A stretch of 64,000 nt of DNA. Origin: Methanoculleus frigidifontis (GTDB lineage Archaea > Halobacteriota > Methanomicrobia > Methanomicrobiales > Methanoculleaceae). Shown here piece after piece: positions 1-8,052 of this stretch. The notes beneath the pieces are model-generated. The model ran no database searches. It worked only from the letters and a program-made list of their open reading frames with translations, and had not been told where the DNA came from. The stretch lies in the NCBI RefSeq assembly GCF_030464345.1, contig NZ_VCYH01000008.1:62001-126000 (forward strand), written 5' to 3'. The position numbers and the translations under genes are program-made. The first letter of the stretch is position 1. Every line of letters begins with the position of its first letter.

Positions 1-68
1 TGAACCTCGAGTTTTCCCCGGTGCTGCCGGTGCAGCTCAAGCGATTCGCGGTAGAGATCCTCGTCCAT
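1..68 (-). CDS. Malic enzyme (NAD(P)-dependent malate dehydrogenase, decarboxylating), N-terminal fragment
   Basis: Only the first 22 codons are inside the window; the gene continues beyond base 1. The visible N-terminus (MDEDLYRESLELHRQHRGKL) matches the start of archaeal and bacterial malic enzymes, where a Leu-His-x-x-His-x-Gly-Lys segment precedes the first domain. A good ribosome site (GAGGAGGGAGT) lies just before the ATG at 68. The enzyme would convert malate to pyruvate and CO2 in the cytoplasm. The call rests on this short N-terminus alone, so function is probable rather than certain. Confidence 0.6.
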   Translation of the reverse strand, partial: MDEDLYRESLELHRQHRGKLEV

Positions 69-184
69 ACTCCCTCCTCACCCGCGGATCAGATGTAGGT
101 TTCTCTGCCGGTGGCAGGCCCTGGAGTACCTTTATATCGGATCGGTGACGGGCAGTATCCCGTGTCCTGGGGATGGTGAGAGGT

Positions 185-379
185 ATGGCGCAATGGGTCT
201 GCAGTGTCTGCGAGTACGTCTATGATGAAGAGCTGGGAGATCCGACGGCCGGAATTTTGCCGGGGACTCCCTTCGAGGATCTCCCCGACGACTGGCGGTG
301 TCCCGGGTGTTCGGTGGGGAAAGAGGCGTTCGTCCGCTACGAGGGGGAGGAGGAGGTGAACGAGAATGACTCCCTCTGA
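185..379 (+). CDS. Rubredoxin
   Basis: A 64-residue one-iron electron carrier. Both CxxC knuckles that hold the Fe are present (CSVCEYVYD near residue 6 and [13 protein letters not shown] near residue 38), as are the family hallmarks DPTAGI and the DLPDDW segment. The ATG at 185 is preferred over the one at 173 because GGTGAG precedes it at good spacing and the protein then starts directly with the rubredoxin fold (MAQWVC). Its 3' end overlaps the next gene by 14 bases, so the two are probably translationally coupled. This makes it a candidate redox partner of the thiamine-diphosphate enzyme downstream. The C-terminal acidic tail ([10 protein letters not shown]) is slightly longer than in minimal rubredoxins. 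Confidence 0.93.
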   Translation: MAQWVCSVCEYVYDEELGDPTAGILPGTPFEDLPDDWRCPGCSVGKEAFVRYEGEEEVNENDSL

Positions 380-1973
380 GGTTGTCACGGTCGCCGATGC
401 CCTGGCGGCAGAGCTCGCGGCATGGGGCGTGCGGCTGGTCTTCGGGATGCCGGGTGAGTCGTCGCTCCCGCTCGTCGACGCGGTCAGGAAGCGTGACGAT
501 CTGCGGTACATCGTCGTCAGGCACGAGGAGGCGGCGGCGATGGCGGCGTCTGCATACCACAAGCTCACCGGCGGGGTGGCGGCCTGCCTGACCATCGCCG
601 GCCCCGGCGCCACGAACCTCGCGACCGGGCTGTACGATGCAAAAGAAGACCGTGCTGCGGTTCTCGCCCTCTGCGGACAGGTGCAGACGCAGTACACCGG
701 CCCGGGCGGATTCCAGGAGATCGACCAGGACGCGTTCTTCCGGCCGGTGACGGTCTTCAACAACACCGTTGCCGATCCCTCGACGGCGATCGAACTGCTG
801 ACCCGCGCGCTGCGGTATGCCGTCATCAACCGCGGCGTCGCCCAGCTCTCGGTGCCGGGCGACGTTCAGCGGGATATGGTCAGGCCCGCGCACTGCAGGC
901 GCGAGTCCTGCCTCCCGGGCGGCGTGATCGCCCCGGCGGACGATGCAATCGAGCGGGCCGCGGGCGTGATCGACGGAGCAAAGCAGCCGGTCATCGTTGC
1001 GGGGTGGGGGGCGATGAAGGCCGCAGCGTCCGTCCTCGCTCTCGCCGGGAAGCTTGCGGCGCCGATCGTCACGACCTTCCGCGCCAAAGGGATTTTTCCC
1101 GACGAGAACGAGTGGCTCGTCGGCATCCACGGCCCCCTGGGCCCGCCGCAGGCCCGGAAGGTCGTGGACGAAGCCGACCTGCTGATAGCCTGCGGGGTCG
1201 GGTTCTCGCAGTACACCGGTCTTCCCGCCGACAAACCGACCGTCCAGATAGAGGTCGACCCGCTCCAGATCGGAAAGCACCCCTTCGCCGCCGCGCTCTG
1301 GGGGCACTGCGAGGTGATCCTCCCCGCACTCGCCGGACGCGTCCGGGAGCGGCGGGACGATGCCGTCCTTCCGCGGATCGCCGCGATGAAACAGGAGTGG
1401 AATGCCACGCTCGAGCGTGAGGCGAACCCGAACGCGACCCCGCTCCGGCCGCCGTTCATCATGCAGGCTCTCTCCGAGACCGTGCCTGCCGACGCGGTCA
1501 TCACCGTCGACGTGGGCGAGAACGGGTGGTGGTTTGGCAGGAACTTCGTGATGAAGCGGCAGCGGTTCGCGATGTCAGGCTACCTCGGGACGATGGGGTT
1601 CGCCCTTCCCGGTGCCATCGCGGCAAAGCTCGCCTACCCTGAAAAGACCGTGGTCTGCATCACCGGCGACGGCGGGTTTGCGATGGGAATGGGAGACTTT
1701 ACCACCGCGGTCAAGTACGACCTGCCGATGGCGGTGGTGATCCTGAACAACCACGAACTTGCCATGATCACCGAGGAGCAGCGGGAGGCGCACTACCCGC
1801 CGTATGCGACCGATCTGACCAACCCGAACTTCGCTGCATACGGCGAGCTCTGCGGCGGCGCCGGAAAAAAGGTGAGCCGCCCGGGCGATCTCCGGGCGGT
1901 GCTGGCCGAGGCGATGCGTGCCGACGTGCCGTTCATCGTGGATATCGAGACCGACCCGCGCAGGTTTGTATAA
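366..1973 (+). CDS. Thiamine-diphosphate-dependent enzyme of the acetolactate synthase / pyruvate oxidase family
   Basis: A 535-residue three-domain ThDP enzyme. The N-terminal pyrimidine domain carries the catalytic Glu in the [14 protein letters not shown] motif (about residue 54). The middle domain (about 190-340) has the nucleotide-binding pattern of the family. The C-terminal domain has the ThDP motif starting at [11 protein letters not shown] and ending at the Asn pair of VVILNN. Length and order suit acetolactate synthase, pyruvate oxidase, sulfoacetaldehyde acetyltransferase or glyoxylate carboligase. No regulatory subunit (IlvN-like) follows, so a biosynthetic acetolactate synthase is less likely. 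Overlap with rubredoxin suggests an oxidative reaction on a 2-oxo acid such as pyruvate, with electrons leaving through rubredoxin; that is inference. The exact substrate cannot be read from sequence. Confidence 0.85.
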   Translation: MTPSEVVTVADALAAELAAWGVRLVFGMPGESSLPLVDAVRKRDDLRYIVVRHEEAAAMAASAYHKLTGGVAACLTIAGPGATNLATGLYDAKEDRAAVLALCGQVQTQYTGPGGFQEIDQDAFFRPVTVFNNTVADPSTAIELLTRALRYAVINRGVAQLSVPGDVQRDMVRPAHCRRESCLPGGVIAPADDAIERAAGVIDGAKQPVIVAGWGAMKAAASVLALAGKLAAPIVTTFRAKGIFPDENEWLVGIHGPLGPPQARKVVDEADLLIACGVGFSQYTGLPADKPTVQIEVDPLQIGKHPFAAALWGHCEVILPALAGRVRERRDDAVLPRIAAMKQEWNATLEREANPNATPLRPPFIMQALSETVPADAVITVDVGENGWWFGRNFVMKRQRFAMSGYLGTMGFALPGAIAAKLAYPEKTVVCITGDGGFAMGMGDFTTAVKYDLPMAVVILNNHELAMITEEQREAHYPPYATDLTNPNFAAYGELCGGAGKKVSRPGDLRAVLAEAMRADVPFIVDIETDPRRFV

Positions 1974-2046
1974 GCCGGGCGTCCTGGCGGCACGCGGGAA
2001 GAGAGGGGAACAATGGTTAAATGTCGGCACTGCCCATGGGAGGCCG

Positions 2047-2400
2047 ATGAACCAGGCTGACGACCAGACGGCGTTCCTCGCGGAGAAGATCCGGCCTGCC
2101 CTCCGCGGGCTTGCCCACCGGGAGGCGGAGGAGCGGGAGAAGGCTCTTAGAGAGCTCCGTTCCGTCTGCATCTGTCCGACCTGCCCGACGTACAACGTCT
2201 GCGCAGGGCAGGCGAAAGAAAAGTTCTTCTGCGCGCAGGGCGGGAGCATGCAGTGCATCCAGAACGAGATCGCCTGCCTCTGCCCGGACTGTCCCGTGCA
2301 CGCGGAGCTCGGGCTCGATCACATCTTCTTCTGCGTGCGGGGCTCGGAGACCGTCCAGGGATACGGAACGGAGGGCAGGGAGGCAACAAGTATTAAGTAG
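2047..2400 (+). CDS. DUF2769 cysteine-rich small protein (first copy)
   Basis: A protein of about 117 residues with the Cys pattern of DUF2769: CICPTCPTYNVC, a downstream FFC/MQC pair, then CLCPDCPVH and a final FFC. Cys pairs of this type usually bind zinc or an iron-sulfur cluster. Function is unknown. The start at 2047 follows GGGAGG but with only about 3 bases of spacing; upstream in-frame codons run into the previous gene's end and look non-coding. The next gene is a clear paralogue in the same orientation, so the pair probably arose by tandem duplication. Confidence 0.75.
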   Translation: MNQADDQTAFLAEKIRPALRGLAHREAEEREKALRELRSVCICPTCPTYNVCAGQAKEKFFCAQGGSMQCIQNEIACLCPDCPVHAELGLDHIFFCVRGSETVQGYGTEGREATSIK

Positions 2401-2434
2401 GCGTCGCGGCATCGACTCTCCCGGAGGAACGAGA

Positions 2435-2749
2435 ATGCCGAAGTTCGAGGCGCAATCACGGGAGATGGCAGCGTGGAACCGGGAAGAGCGAGCCCGGATG
2501 ATGGAATGGTTCCGGGTGCAGTGCCGCTGCCCGAAATGCCCGACGCACACCGAGTGTGCGAAACGGCAGCAGGAGAAGGTGTTCTGTTTTCACGGGAGGA
2601 GCTTTATCTGCATCGATGCGGAGAAGGGGTGCCTCTGCCCGGACTGCCCGGTTCACGAGGAGATGGGACTCAAACACGACTTTTTCTGTACGCGGGGGTC
2701 GGAGAAAGCCCAGCGCTATGAGCAGGAGGTCTGGAACATCCAGCACTGA
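2435..2749 (+). CDS. DUF2769 cysteine-rich small protein (second copy)
   Basis: A 104-residue paralogue of the gene just upstream. It shares the order CRCPKCPTHTEC, a VFCF segment, CLCPDCPVHEEMGLKHD and a closing FFCTRGSE. The ATG at 2435 has a strong GGAGG site seven bases upstream, which decides the start. It lacks a signal peptide and is predicted to be cytoplasmic. The function of the family is not known. The arrangement suggests a metal-binding or Fe-S domain, but nothing nearby names a partner. Confidence 0.8.
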   Translation: MPKFEAQSREMAAWNREERARMMEWFRVQCRCPKCPTHTECAKRQQEKVFCFHGRSFICIDAEKGCLCPDCPVHEEMGLKHDFFCTRGSEKAQRYEQEVWNIQH

Positions 2750-2801
2750 TGATCCGAAACCTGCCTGCCGTCCCGGCGGTCTTTCCCGCTCCCTCTCCGG
2801 A

Positions 2802-3014
2802 TCACTTCTGCCCGCCGAATGCTTCGTAGCATTCCGGACAGAGGATTCGCGCTACCTGCCGTTTCATCTCGTGTGCCGGGAAGGGGTAGCCGCCCTCCCA
2901 GAGCTCGACGTCGTCCCGTATGGCATGCTCAACGCACAGACCCATCCCACAGACGATGCAGACGGCAGCGGCATCGCTCACCGCCCCTTCCATGGCACAT
3001 ACATAGCACCGCAT
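2802..3014 (-). CDS. DUF2180 zinc-binding-like small protein
   Basis: A 70-residue protein starting MRCYVC, with Cys pairs CYVC, CIVCGMGLC and CPEC, a His in CVEHAIRDDVELWEGG, and the GGYPFPAHE segment typical of methanogen DUF2180 proteins. The Cys/His pattern looks like a B-box or treble-clef zinc site. The ATG at 3014 follows GGGAGA and gives the normal family length; the in-frame ATG at 3035 and the longer frame are less likely. It is transcribed alone, convergent with the DUF2769 pair. Role unknown. Confidence 0.8.
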   Translation of the reverse strand: MRCYVCAMEGAVSDAAAVCIVCGMGLCVEHAIRDDVELWEGGYPFPAHEMKRQVARILCPECYEAFGGQK

Positions 3015-3192
3015 CGGTAATCTCTCCCGTCCCATCGGCAGTGTGCATGTTCGGTCAGGGGTGCGCATGGCTCGATGGGGAGTATACGTGTAGCGGCGAT
3101 CAAGAGCCATATACGTTTCGGTGGCGCGGCGGTGCCGTAAGATCGGATACTGCCCGGATGCACCGGTTCCGGGGAACGCCTCCGACCGTCTG

Positions 3193-4194
3193 TTAGAACC
3201 ACTGGTCCAGCGTCTGCTGTTTCGCCTTCACGGAGAGTTTCTCGAGAGCCCCCTCGACGCGTTCCGGTGAAAAGTCGAACCTGCCGGAGAGCATTGCGAC
3301 GACGCCGTCCGTATCCGGCGCAGACCAGGAGAGGTTGTAGTCGTCGGTGACCGGTGGGGCCAGGAAGAACTCCCTGATGGAGGCGGGATCGAAGTCGGGC
3401 AGCTTCTCCGCGACCGTGGACTCGAATTCGCCGTTTCTGACCAGTTTGAGGGCGGTCTTCGCCCCGACGCCCCGCACGCCGGGGTGGTAGTCGGTGCCGG
3501 TCAGGAGGGCGATCTCGATCAGTTCTTCGCGGGAGACGCCGAGGTAGTCCAGCAGATTCGCAAGGACGATCCGCTCGGGGCTGACGGTGATCGTCCGCCC
3601 CCTGACCCGGCGCCGCCCGCTCACGGTGAGGTTCCGGACGAGCACCGGAGATCCGAAGAGAAGCGAGTCGTAGTCCTGCGAGACGGCGAACTGCACGCTG
3701 CCCTTCCCGGCCATATGCGCGGCCTGTGCCTCGCCCTCGCTCGGCGCCTGCACCCAGGGGATGCCGAGAAGGCCGAGGAGTTCCTGCGCGGTCTCGATGA
3801 CGTAGGCGTCCACCCGTGCCGAAGCGCTCGCCTGCTTGTAGGCCTCGGCGATATCGCCCACCGCCAGCGCTTCCTTCCAGGCGTTCCCGGCGCGGGTGCG
3901 GACCTCCCGGCGCTGGTCGAGCGTCTCCTGCTTGAAGGTGGGGGGCGTGCCGTCGAAGATGTAGACCGGTTTGATCCCTTTCTCGACGAAGTTTGCGGTC
4001 CGGAAGAGGATGCCGGTGAGGTGGGATGTCACCTGCCCCTCGGCGTTCATCAGCGGCGTGCCGTCGGGCTGGCGGATGATGGAGAGGAACTGATAGAGTG
4101 CATTATGCGCGTCGATGGCCGCCACGCCTTTGAGCGCGTCGAGGTCAAGGGTCTCTTTGCAGTCGGCTATGATATCGCGGAGAGCAACACCCAT
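3193..4194 (-). CDS. fen: Flap endonuclease 1 (FEN-1)
   Basis: A 333-residue structure-specific 5' nuclease that removes RNA primers and flaps during Okazaki-fragment processing and repair. The N-terminal XPG domain begins MGVALRDII and contains the metal-binding acidic residues (AAIDAHNALYQF, VYIFDGTPP). The internal XPG domain has APSEGEAQAA and the helix-hairpin-helix segment follows (LTGTDYHPGVRGVGAKTA). The last residues, KQQTLDQWF, are a PCNA-interacting PIP box. The start at 4194 restores the invariant MGVxL N-terminus; a longer frame extends upstream without family similarity. Confidence 0.97.
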   Translation of the reverse strand: MGVALRDIIADCKETLDLDALKGVAAIDAHNALYQFLSIIRQPDGTPLMNAEGQVTSHLTGILFRTANFVEKGIKPVYIFDGTPPTFKQETLDQRREVRTRAGNAWKEALAVGDIAEAYKQASASARVDAYVIETAQELLGLLGIPWVQAPSEGEAQAAHMAGKGSVQFAVSQDYDSLLFGSPVLVRNLTVSGRRRVRGRTITVSPERIVLANLLDYLGVSREELIEIALLTGTDYHPGVRGVGAKTALKLVRNGEFESTVAEKLPDFDPASIREFFLAPPVTDDYNLSWSAPDTDGVVAMLSGRFDFSPERVEGALEKLSVKAKQQTLDQWF

Positions 4195-4240
4195 ATAACC
4201 TATCAATGAGAAGGAGAGGGGGTATAAAGGTGATGATCGG

Positions 4241-4555
4241 TCAGCGGTACATGCGTCGGTTGAGACCGTCGACGATGCCCTCGATATGGGCAACGGTATT
4301 GTCGTATTTGGTATTCATGGTATTCGACATCTCTTCGAGGTTCACGCGCATGGTGCGTTCCCTGTTGATGACATTCTGTTCGAGGCTTATGATCTTCATG
4401 CCAAGGGAGATGATCAGTCCGCCGAGAGAGAGCATCATAAAGGTGGCTGCCACCGCAAGGATCAGGTCCTGCCAGAACCGCATCACCAGAACGACGGTAG
4501 AGATTACCATGACGATGGTCAGAACTATGTCTGTGATGAGTTCACGAATATCCAT
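4241..4555 (-). CDS. Small two-helix membrane protein, unknown function
   Basis: A 104-residue protein. Residues about 7-27 (IVLTIVMVISTVVLVMRF) and 30-55 (LILAVAATFMMLSLGGLIISLG) form two membrane segments, followed by a roughly 45-residue hydrophilic, helix-prone tail (SLEQNVINRERTMRVNLEEM) that may form a coiled coil. The coding strand is taken as minus because this frame has a coherent membrane topology, whereas the overlapping plus-strand frame gives an improbable Met/Arg/Ser-rich sequence. It is divergent from the presenilin-type protease. I do not recognise a family. Confidence 0.6.
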   Translation of the reverse strand: MDIRELITDIVLTIVMVISTVVLVMRFWQDLILAVAATFMMLSLGGLIISLGMKIISLEQNVINRERTMRVNLEEMSNTMNTKYDNTVAHIEGIVDGLNRRMYR

Positions 4556-4612
4556 GCTTTTAGATAATGAAAATGAACTAATTAACCTACCTATAAGTAA
4601 CGGAGATGTGTG

Positions 4613-5524
4613 ATGCAGGTACGTGACTGGTTGCCGCTGCTCGGGATGCCCCTGATGCTCCTGTTCGTTCAGATTATAGCAATACTCCTCTCAATCCCCA
4701 TGCAGGAGGCAGGGCTTGCGGCCTTTGAGGATCCGGAGTCGGTGACAAACCCGCTGATATTCATCGGCATGCTGCTCGCCTTCACCCTCGTCCTGCTGTT
4801 CCTGATAAAGAAGGGCGGGAAGCGCATTATTGCGCTGTTTATTGCGTTCTCGATCTTTCTGACGTTCACGTATATCTTCAGCTCGCTCTCCCTCTGGTTC
4901 TTCGGGCTCTCCGACGCTGCGGCGTTCTTCGCGCTCCTGCTCGCCGTCGGAGCGACCGCGCTCCTCTACTTCTATCCGGAGTGGTACGTCATCGACGTCC
5001 TCGGCGTGCTGATAGCCGCCGGCGTCGCATCCATCTTCGGAATATCCCTCGCGGTTCTGCCGGTGCTGGTGCTGCTCGTCCTGCTCGCGGTGTACGATGC
5101 AATCTCGGTCTACAAGACCAAGCATATGATCACCCTTGCAGAGGGCGTGCTCGAGATGAAGACGCCCATTTTAGTGGTTGTTCCGAAAAGGAGGGATTAT
5201 TCGTTCCGCAGCGAAGGCGTTGATATCGGCAGGGACAAAGAGGAGCGCGGCGCGTTCGTCATGGGGCTTGGCGACCTGATCATGCCCTCGATCCTGGTCA
5301 TCTCCTCATACATCTTCGTGGCCGCGCCGCCCGTCATCTGGGAGCTGTCGTATCCCACCCTCGGCGCGATGGCGGGATCGTTTGCGGGCCTGGCGGTCCT
5401 GCTCTACTTTGTCAACACTGGCAAACCGCAGGCCGGCCTTCCTCCCCTGAACGGGGGAGCGATCATCGGTTTTCTGCTGGGATGTCTTCTGGCGGGGACG
5501 CCTCTTTCGTGCTTCGGTATCTGA
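4613..5524 (+). CDS. Presenilin / signal-peptide-peptidase-type intramembrane aspartyl protease
   Basis: A 303-residue polytopic membrane protein of the archaeal presenilin family (A22). The two catalytic Asp residues are visible in AVYDAISVYKTKHM (Asp 162) and VMGLGDLIMP (Asp 221), with the GxGD signature intact; the conserved proline-rich loop near the C-terminus appears as GLPPLNGG. Opening residues and both motifs match, from memory, the Methanoculleus marisnigri enzyme whose crystal structure served as a presenilin model. ATG 4613 is chosen over GTG 4610 because GGAG sits seven bases upstream. Its 3' end overlaps the opposite-strand GTPase gene by 62 bases. Natural substrates are unknown. 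Confidence 0.95.
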   Translation: MQVRDWLPLLGMPLMLLFVQIIAILLSIPMQEAGLAAFEDPESVTNPLIFIGMLLAFTLVLLFLIKKGGKRIIALFIAFSIFLTFTYIFSSLSLWFFGLSDAAAFFALLLAVGATALLYFYPEWYVIDVLGVLIAAGVASIFGISLAVLPVLVLLVLLAVYDAISVYKTKHMITLAEGVLEMKTPILVVVPKRRDYSFRSEGVDIGRDKEERGAFVMGLGDLIMPSILVISSYIFVAAPPVIWELSYPTLGAMAGSFAGLAVLLYFVNTGKPQAGLPPLNGGAIIGFLLGCLLAGTPLSCFGI

Positions 5525-6443
5525 GGAGGGTCTCCAGCACTTCCTCGACCCCCTCGCCGGTCACGGTCGACATCGTGGGGTATTCTTCGGCGCCGCAGAT
5601 ATCGGCTTTGTTCACGACCGGCACGATCGGCACGCCCACCATCTCCCGGACCTCGGCGAGGAGCGCCTGCTGATCCGCCATTGAGTAGCCGCACTGTTCG
5701 CTTGCGTCCAGCACGAAGAGAACGACATCGGCGGTGTTCACAAGCGCGCTCAGTGCCTGCTGCTCGATGACGTTCCGCTCCTCGGCGGGCCGGTCCAGAA
5801 CTCCCGGGGTGTCGACGAGCTGCATCCGCTCCCGCCCGAGCTCCCGGTGGCCGACGATGACGCCCTTGGTGGTGAACGGGTAGCGCGCCACCTCGGGTTC
5901 TGCCGAGGAGACGAGCCTGATGAAGGACGACTTTCCGACGTTCGGGTAGCCTGCCACGACGACGGTGAAGTCCTCTTCGCTGATGTGGGGGATCTTCCGG
6001 AGGATGTTTCTGGCCTCGTTGAGGAAGAGCAGGTCGTCGCCTACCTGGTTAACGATCGAGGCGATCCGCGCGACCGCCTGCTTGCGCACCTCACTGGTAT
6101 TCCGGGCTGCCCGCATGGCGCGTGCGTGCTGGATGCCGACGGTGTATGCCTGCTCCGCCGCCCAGGAGACGGCCCCGAGGGACTTTCTCAGGCGATCGAC
6201 ACCGAAGAGTATCTCTGCAAGGTCGCGGTAGAACGGAGGAAGCTGTTCAAAGGTCGGAAATGTCTTGACGGTGCTCTCGAGTTTGTCCCTGACGGAGCTT
6301 GCGACCGCCCTGACGAACTCCTCGTTTGCAGCGTCTTTGTTCGTCTTCAGTTTCTTTTTTGCCGCAGCCCGGCGAAAACTGCGGTCAAGCACCTCTTCTG
6401 CAGTAGGTACGGTCGGTATGGTTTCAAATTCCACAGAATGCAC
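5463..6443 (-). CDS. NOG1-family GTP-binding protein
   Basis: A 326-residue P-loop GTPase. The N-terminal ~160 residues form the helical NOG1 region (SFRRAAAKKKLKTNKDAA, PTFEQLPPFYRDL). The G domain has G1 GYPNVGKSS, a Thr-containing G2 segment FTTKGVIVG, G3 DTPGVLDRP and G4 NKAD. The eukaryotic homologue acts in 60S ribosome assembly; archaeal members are assumed to act on the large subunit too. The GTG start at 6443 lies 25-30 bases after a TATA-like TTATATTAC and may be leaderless. The last 62 bases overlap the convergent protease gene. Confidence 0.93.
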   Translation of the reverse strand: MHSVEFETIPTVPTAEEVLDRSFRRAAAKKKLKTNKDAANEEFVRAVASSVRDKLESTVKTFPTFEQLPPFYRDLAEILFGVDRLRKSLGAVSWAAEQAYTVGIQHARAMRAARNTSEVRKQAVARIASIVNQVGDDLLFLNEARNILRKIPHISEEDFTVVVAGYPNVGKSSFIRLVSSAEPEVARYPFTTKGVIVGHRELGRERMQLVDTPGVLDRPAEERNVIEQQALSALVNTADVVLFVLDASEQCGYSMADQQALLAEVREMVGVPIVPVVNKADICGAEEYPTMSTVTGEGVEEVLETLLRYRSTKEASPPEDIPAENR

Positions 6444-6481
6444 AACCTAATGTATTTAATACCGTAATATAACTGATAATT
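6444..6481. promoter_or_regulatory. Compact divergent promoter (NOG1-type GTPase / HTH-CBS gene)
   Basis: Only 38 bases separate two divergent start codons. The region is AT-rich and contains TATTTAATA (about 6453-6461), centred about 25 bases before the plus-strand ATG at 6482, and TTATATTAC (read on minus, about 6467-6475), centred about 27 bases before the minus-strand GTG at 6443. Each TATA would place transcription start at or next to its own start codon, so both messages could be leaderless and the two promoters overlap head to head. Confidence 0.55.
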
Positions 6482-7360
6482 ATGGATTTATCGCTCATCC
6501 AGAAAGATATCCTGATAACTCTTATTACTCTATATCATCAGTCGTCTCACTCTATAAAAGGTGAGGAGATCGCCGAGGTGCTCAAGCGAAACCCCGGCAC
6601 CGTCCGCAACCAGATGCAGGCCTTAAAAGCCCTCGGGCTCGTCGAAGGGGTTCCCGGCCCGAAGGGCGGATACACGCCGACTGCCATGGCATATAAGGAG
6701 CTGAACCTGGTCAGCTACGAGCATCAGTCGGAGGTGCCGATCGTCCGCGACGGGGAGACGGTCAAAGGAGTGCGGGTCGCGGAGCTCGATTTTACCACGC
6801 TCTGTCATCCCGATCTCTGCCACGCGGTCGTGAAGATCATCGGCAGCGTCAAGCATTTCAGGGTGGGCGATCACGTCACCATCGGGCCGACACCGGTCAA
6901 CAAACTGCTCGTCCGGGGCGAGGTCTACGGTATGGACGAAAACCAGCAGGCGCTCCTCATCAGCATCTCGGAGATGATCTCGCTTCCGAAGCAGCCGATC
7001 AGTTTCTTCATGAGTACGCCGCTGATCACCCTGCCCGAGGCGGCCACACTCCGTGATGCGGTGCACCTCTTCAACGCGCACCGCATTCACGGTGCTCCGG
7101 TGATGAACGACAGCATGCTTCTGGGTATCGTAACGATGAGCGATATCATACGGGCTCTGGACGAAGGGCGGTCGCTTGACGGCATGGTGACCGAGGTGAT
7201 GACCCCGGACGTGGTGAAGGCTCCATCGAACGTCAGGATCTTTGAGGTGGTCGGCCGGTTTAAGGAACGGGAGATTGGGCGGCTGATTGTCATCGATGAT
7301 GGCAGGCCGGTGGGGATCATCACTCAGTCGGATATCATCCGGGTCTTTCCCTCACTTTGA
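6482..7360 (+). CDS. Winged-helix regulator with C-terminal CBS domain pair
   Basis: A 292-residue protein. Residues 1-75 form a winged helix (LLQKD-like opening, SIKGEEIAEVLKRNPGTVRN, then GLVEGVPGPKGGYTPT). A middle region (about 80-170) has VRVAELDFTTLCHPDLCHAV and may be a sensor domain. Two CBS motifs follow from about residue 177 (FFMSTPLITLPEAATLRDAV and MTPDVVKAPSNVRIFEVVGR). CBS pairs commonly bind adenosine nucleotides, so this is probably an energy-responsive DNA-binding regulator. The target is unknown. It is divergently transcribed from the GTPase gene across 38 bases, so autoregulation or cross-regulation is possible. Confidence 0.85.
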   Translation: MDLSLIQKDILITLITLYHQSSHSIKGEEIAEVLKRNPGTVRNQMQALKALGLVEGVPGPKGGYTPTAMAYKELNLVSYEHQSEVPIVRDGETVKGVRVAELDFTTLCHPDLCHAVVKIIGSVKHFRVGDHVTIGPTPVNKLLVRGEVYGMDENQQALLISISEMISLPKQPISFFMSTPLITLPEAATLRDAVHLFNAHRIHGAPVMNDSMLLGIVTMSDIIRALDEGRSLDGMVTEVMTPDVVKAPSNVRIFEVVGRFKEREIGRLIVIDDGRPVGIITQSDIIRVFPSL

Positions 7361-7414
7361 TCCTCTCTCATCGGGGAATTTCAGCCCATGAACCCCTCGT
7401 GCGACGGATAACTA

Positions 7415-7422
7415 TTTATATG
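7415..7422 (+). promoter_or_regulatory. TATA box of the histone gene
   Basis: TTTATATG, preceded by purine-rich bases, lies 85 bases before the histone start. Transcription would begin near 7445 and leave a leader of about 60 bases that contains the purine-rich AAAGGGGGAAATG stretch upstream of the ATG at 7507. Confidence 0.6.
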
Positions 7423-7506
7423 AGTATACATATGTTGGTTCTGTAAACCGAGTTCTGATACCGACTACATCGACCGGAGCTCGAGAGAAAAGGGGGAAAT
7501 GATATC

Positions 7507-7716
7507 ATGACTGATTTACCACTGGCACCTGTTGGCAGAATCGTTAAAAAATCGGGCGCTGAGCGTGTAAGTTCCGATGCGAACGAGGAACTTGCAAAAC
7601 TGATGGAAGCGTACGCATCACGGATCGCCAAAGAGGCGATCAAGCTCGCCGGGCATGCAGGGAGGAAGACGGTCAAGGCGACCGATGTGCGCATGGCCGC
7701 TGAGACACTGAAATAA
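7507..7716 (+). CDS. Archaeal histone
   Basis: A 69-residue single histone-fold protein of the HMf type that wraps genomic DNA. Recognisable elements are LPLAPVGRIVKKSGAERVS at the N-terminus, the central helix LAKLMEAYASRIAKEAIKLA, and the C-terminal AGRKTVKATDVRMAAETLK with the loop-2 RKT and the buried Asp that pairs with Arg. Length is standard. It is monocistronic, with its own TATA box at 7415 and a leadered transcript. No unusual tail is present. Confidence 0.97.
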   Translation: MTDLPLAPVGRIVKKSGAERVSSDANEELAKLMEAYASRIAKEAIKLAGHAGRKTVKATDVRMAAETLK

Positions 7717-7764
7717 ACAAACCCTAATTGCTCTCTATTTTCAGATTCCTGCGTTTTGGAACAG

Positions 7765-7772
7765 TTTATATA
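7765..7772 (+). promoter_or_regulatory. TATA box of the PRC-barrel gene, leaderless arrangement
   Basis: TTTATATA is centred 26-27 bases before the ATG at 7795, which predicts that transcription starts at the start codon. No Shine-Dalgarno sequence precedes the gene (ATCATTGGT), which agrees with a leaderless message. Confidence 0.65.
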
Positions 7773-7794
7773 GTAATACCTCCCCATCATTGGT

Positions 7795-8052
7795 ATGAGC
7801 AAAACCTTCTCCCGGACGATGGCCAGGAAGAGAGTGATGAGCACCGACGGCGTGCTCATCGGCACCATCAAGAACGTGATGGTGGACCTCGGAACCGGTC
7901 AGGTCGTAGACCTGATCGTCAAGCCGGACGAGTCCTTCAGGACGGAAGGATACCGGATGGACGGCGACAAGATGTTCGTGCCCTTCGAGGCTGTCAAGGA
8001 CATCAAAGATTATATTGTGGTCGATCGCTATCTGCTGCAGAAATCGGCGTAA
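7795..8052 (+). CDS. PRC-barrel domain protein
   Basis: An 85-residue protein consisting of one PRC-barrel (FSRTMARKRVMSTDGVLIGT, then VDLGTGQVVDLIVKP and FVPFEAVKDIKDYIVVD). Single-domain PRC-barrel proteins are widespread in Euryarchaeota, and some have been linked to RNA processing or, in other archaea, to cell division through SepF/CdpB-type interactions; the role of this copy is not established. The last 25 bases overlap the convergent phosphatase gene. Probably leaderless. Confidence 0.88.
   Translation: MSKTFSRTMARKRVMSTDGVLIGTIKNVMVDLGTGQVVDLIVKPDESFRTEGYRMDGDKMFVPFEAVKDIKDYIVVDRYLLQKSA

Noticed and set aside
3082-3110. Longer DUF2180 protein starting at 3110
   Set aside because: The extra residues contain no family sequence, whereas MRCYVC at 3014 has a ribosome site and gives the normal length.
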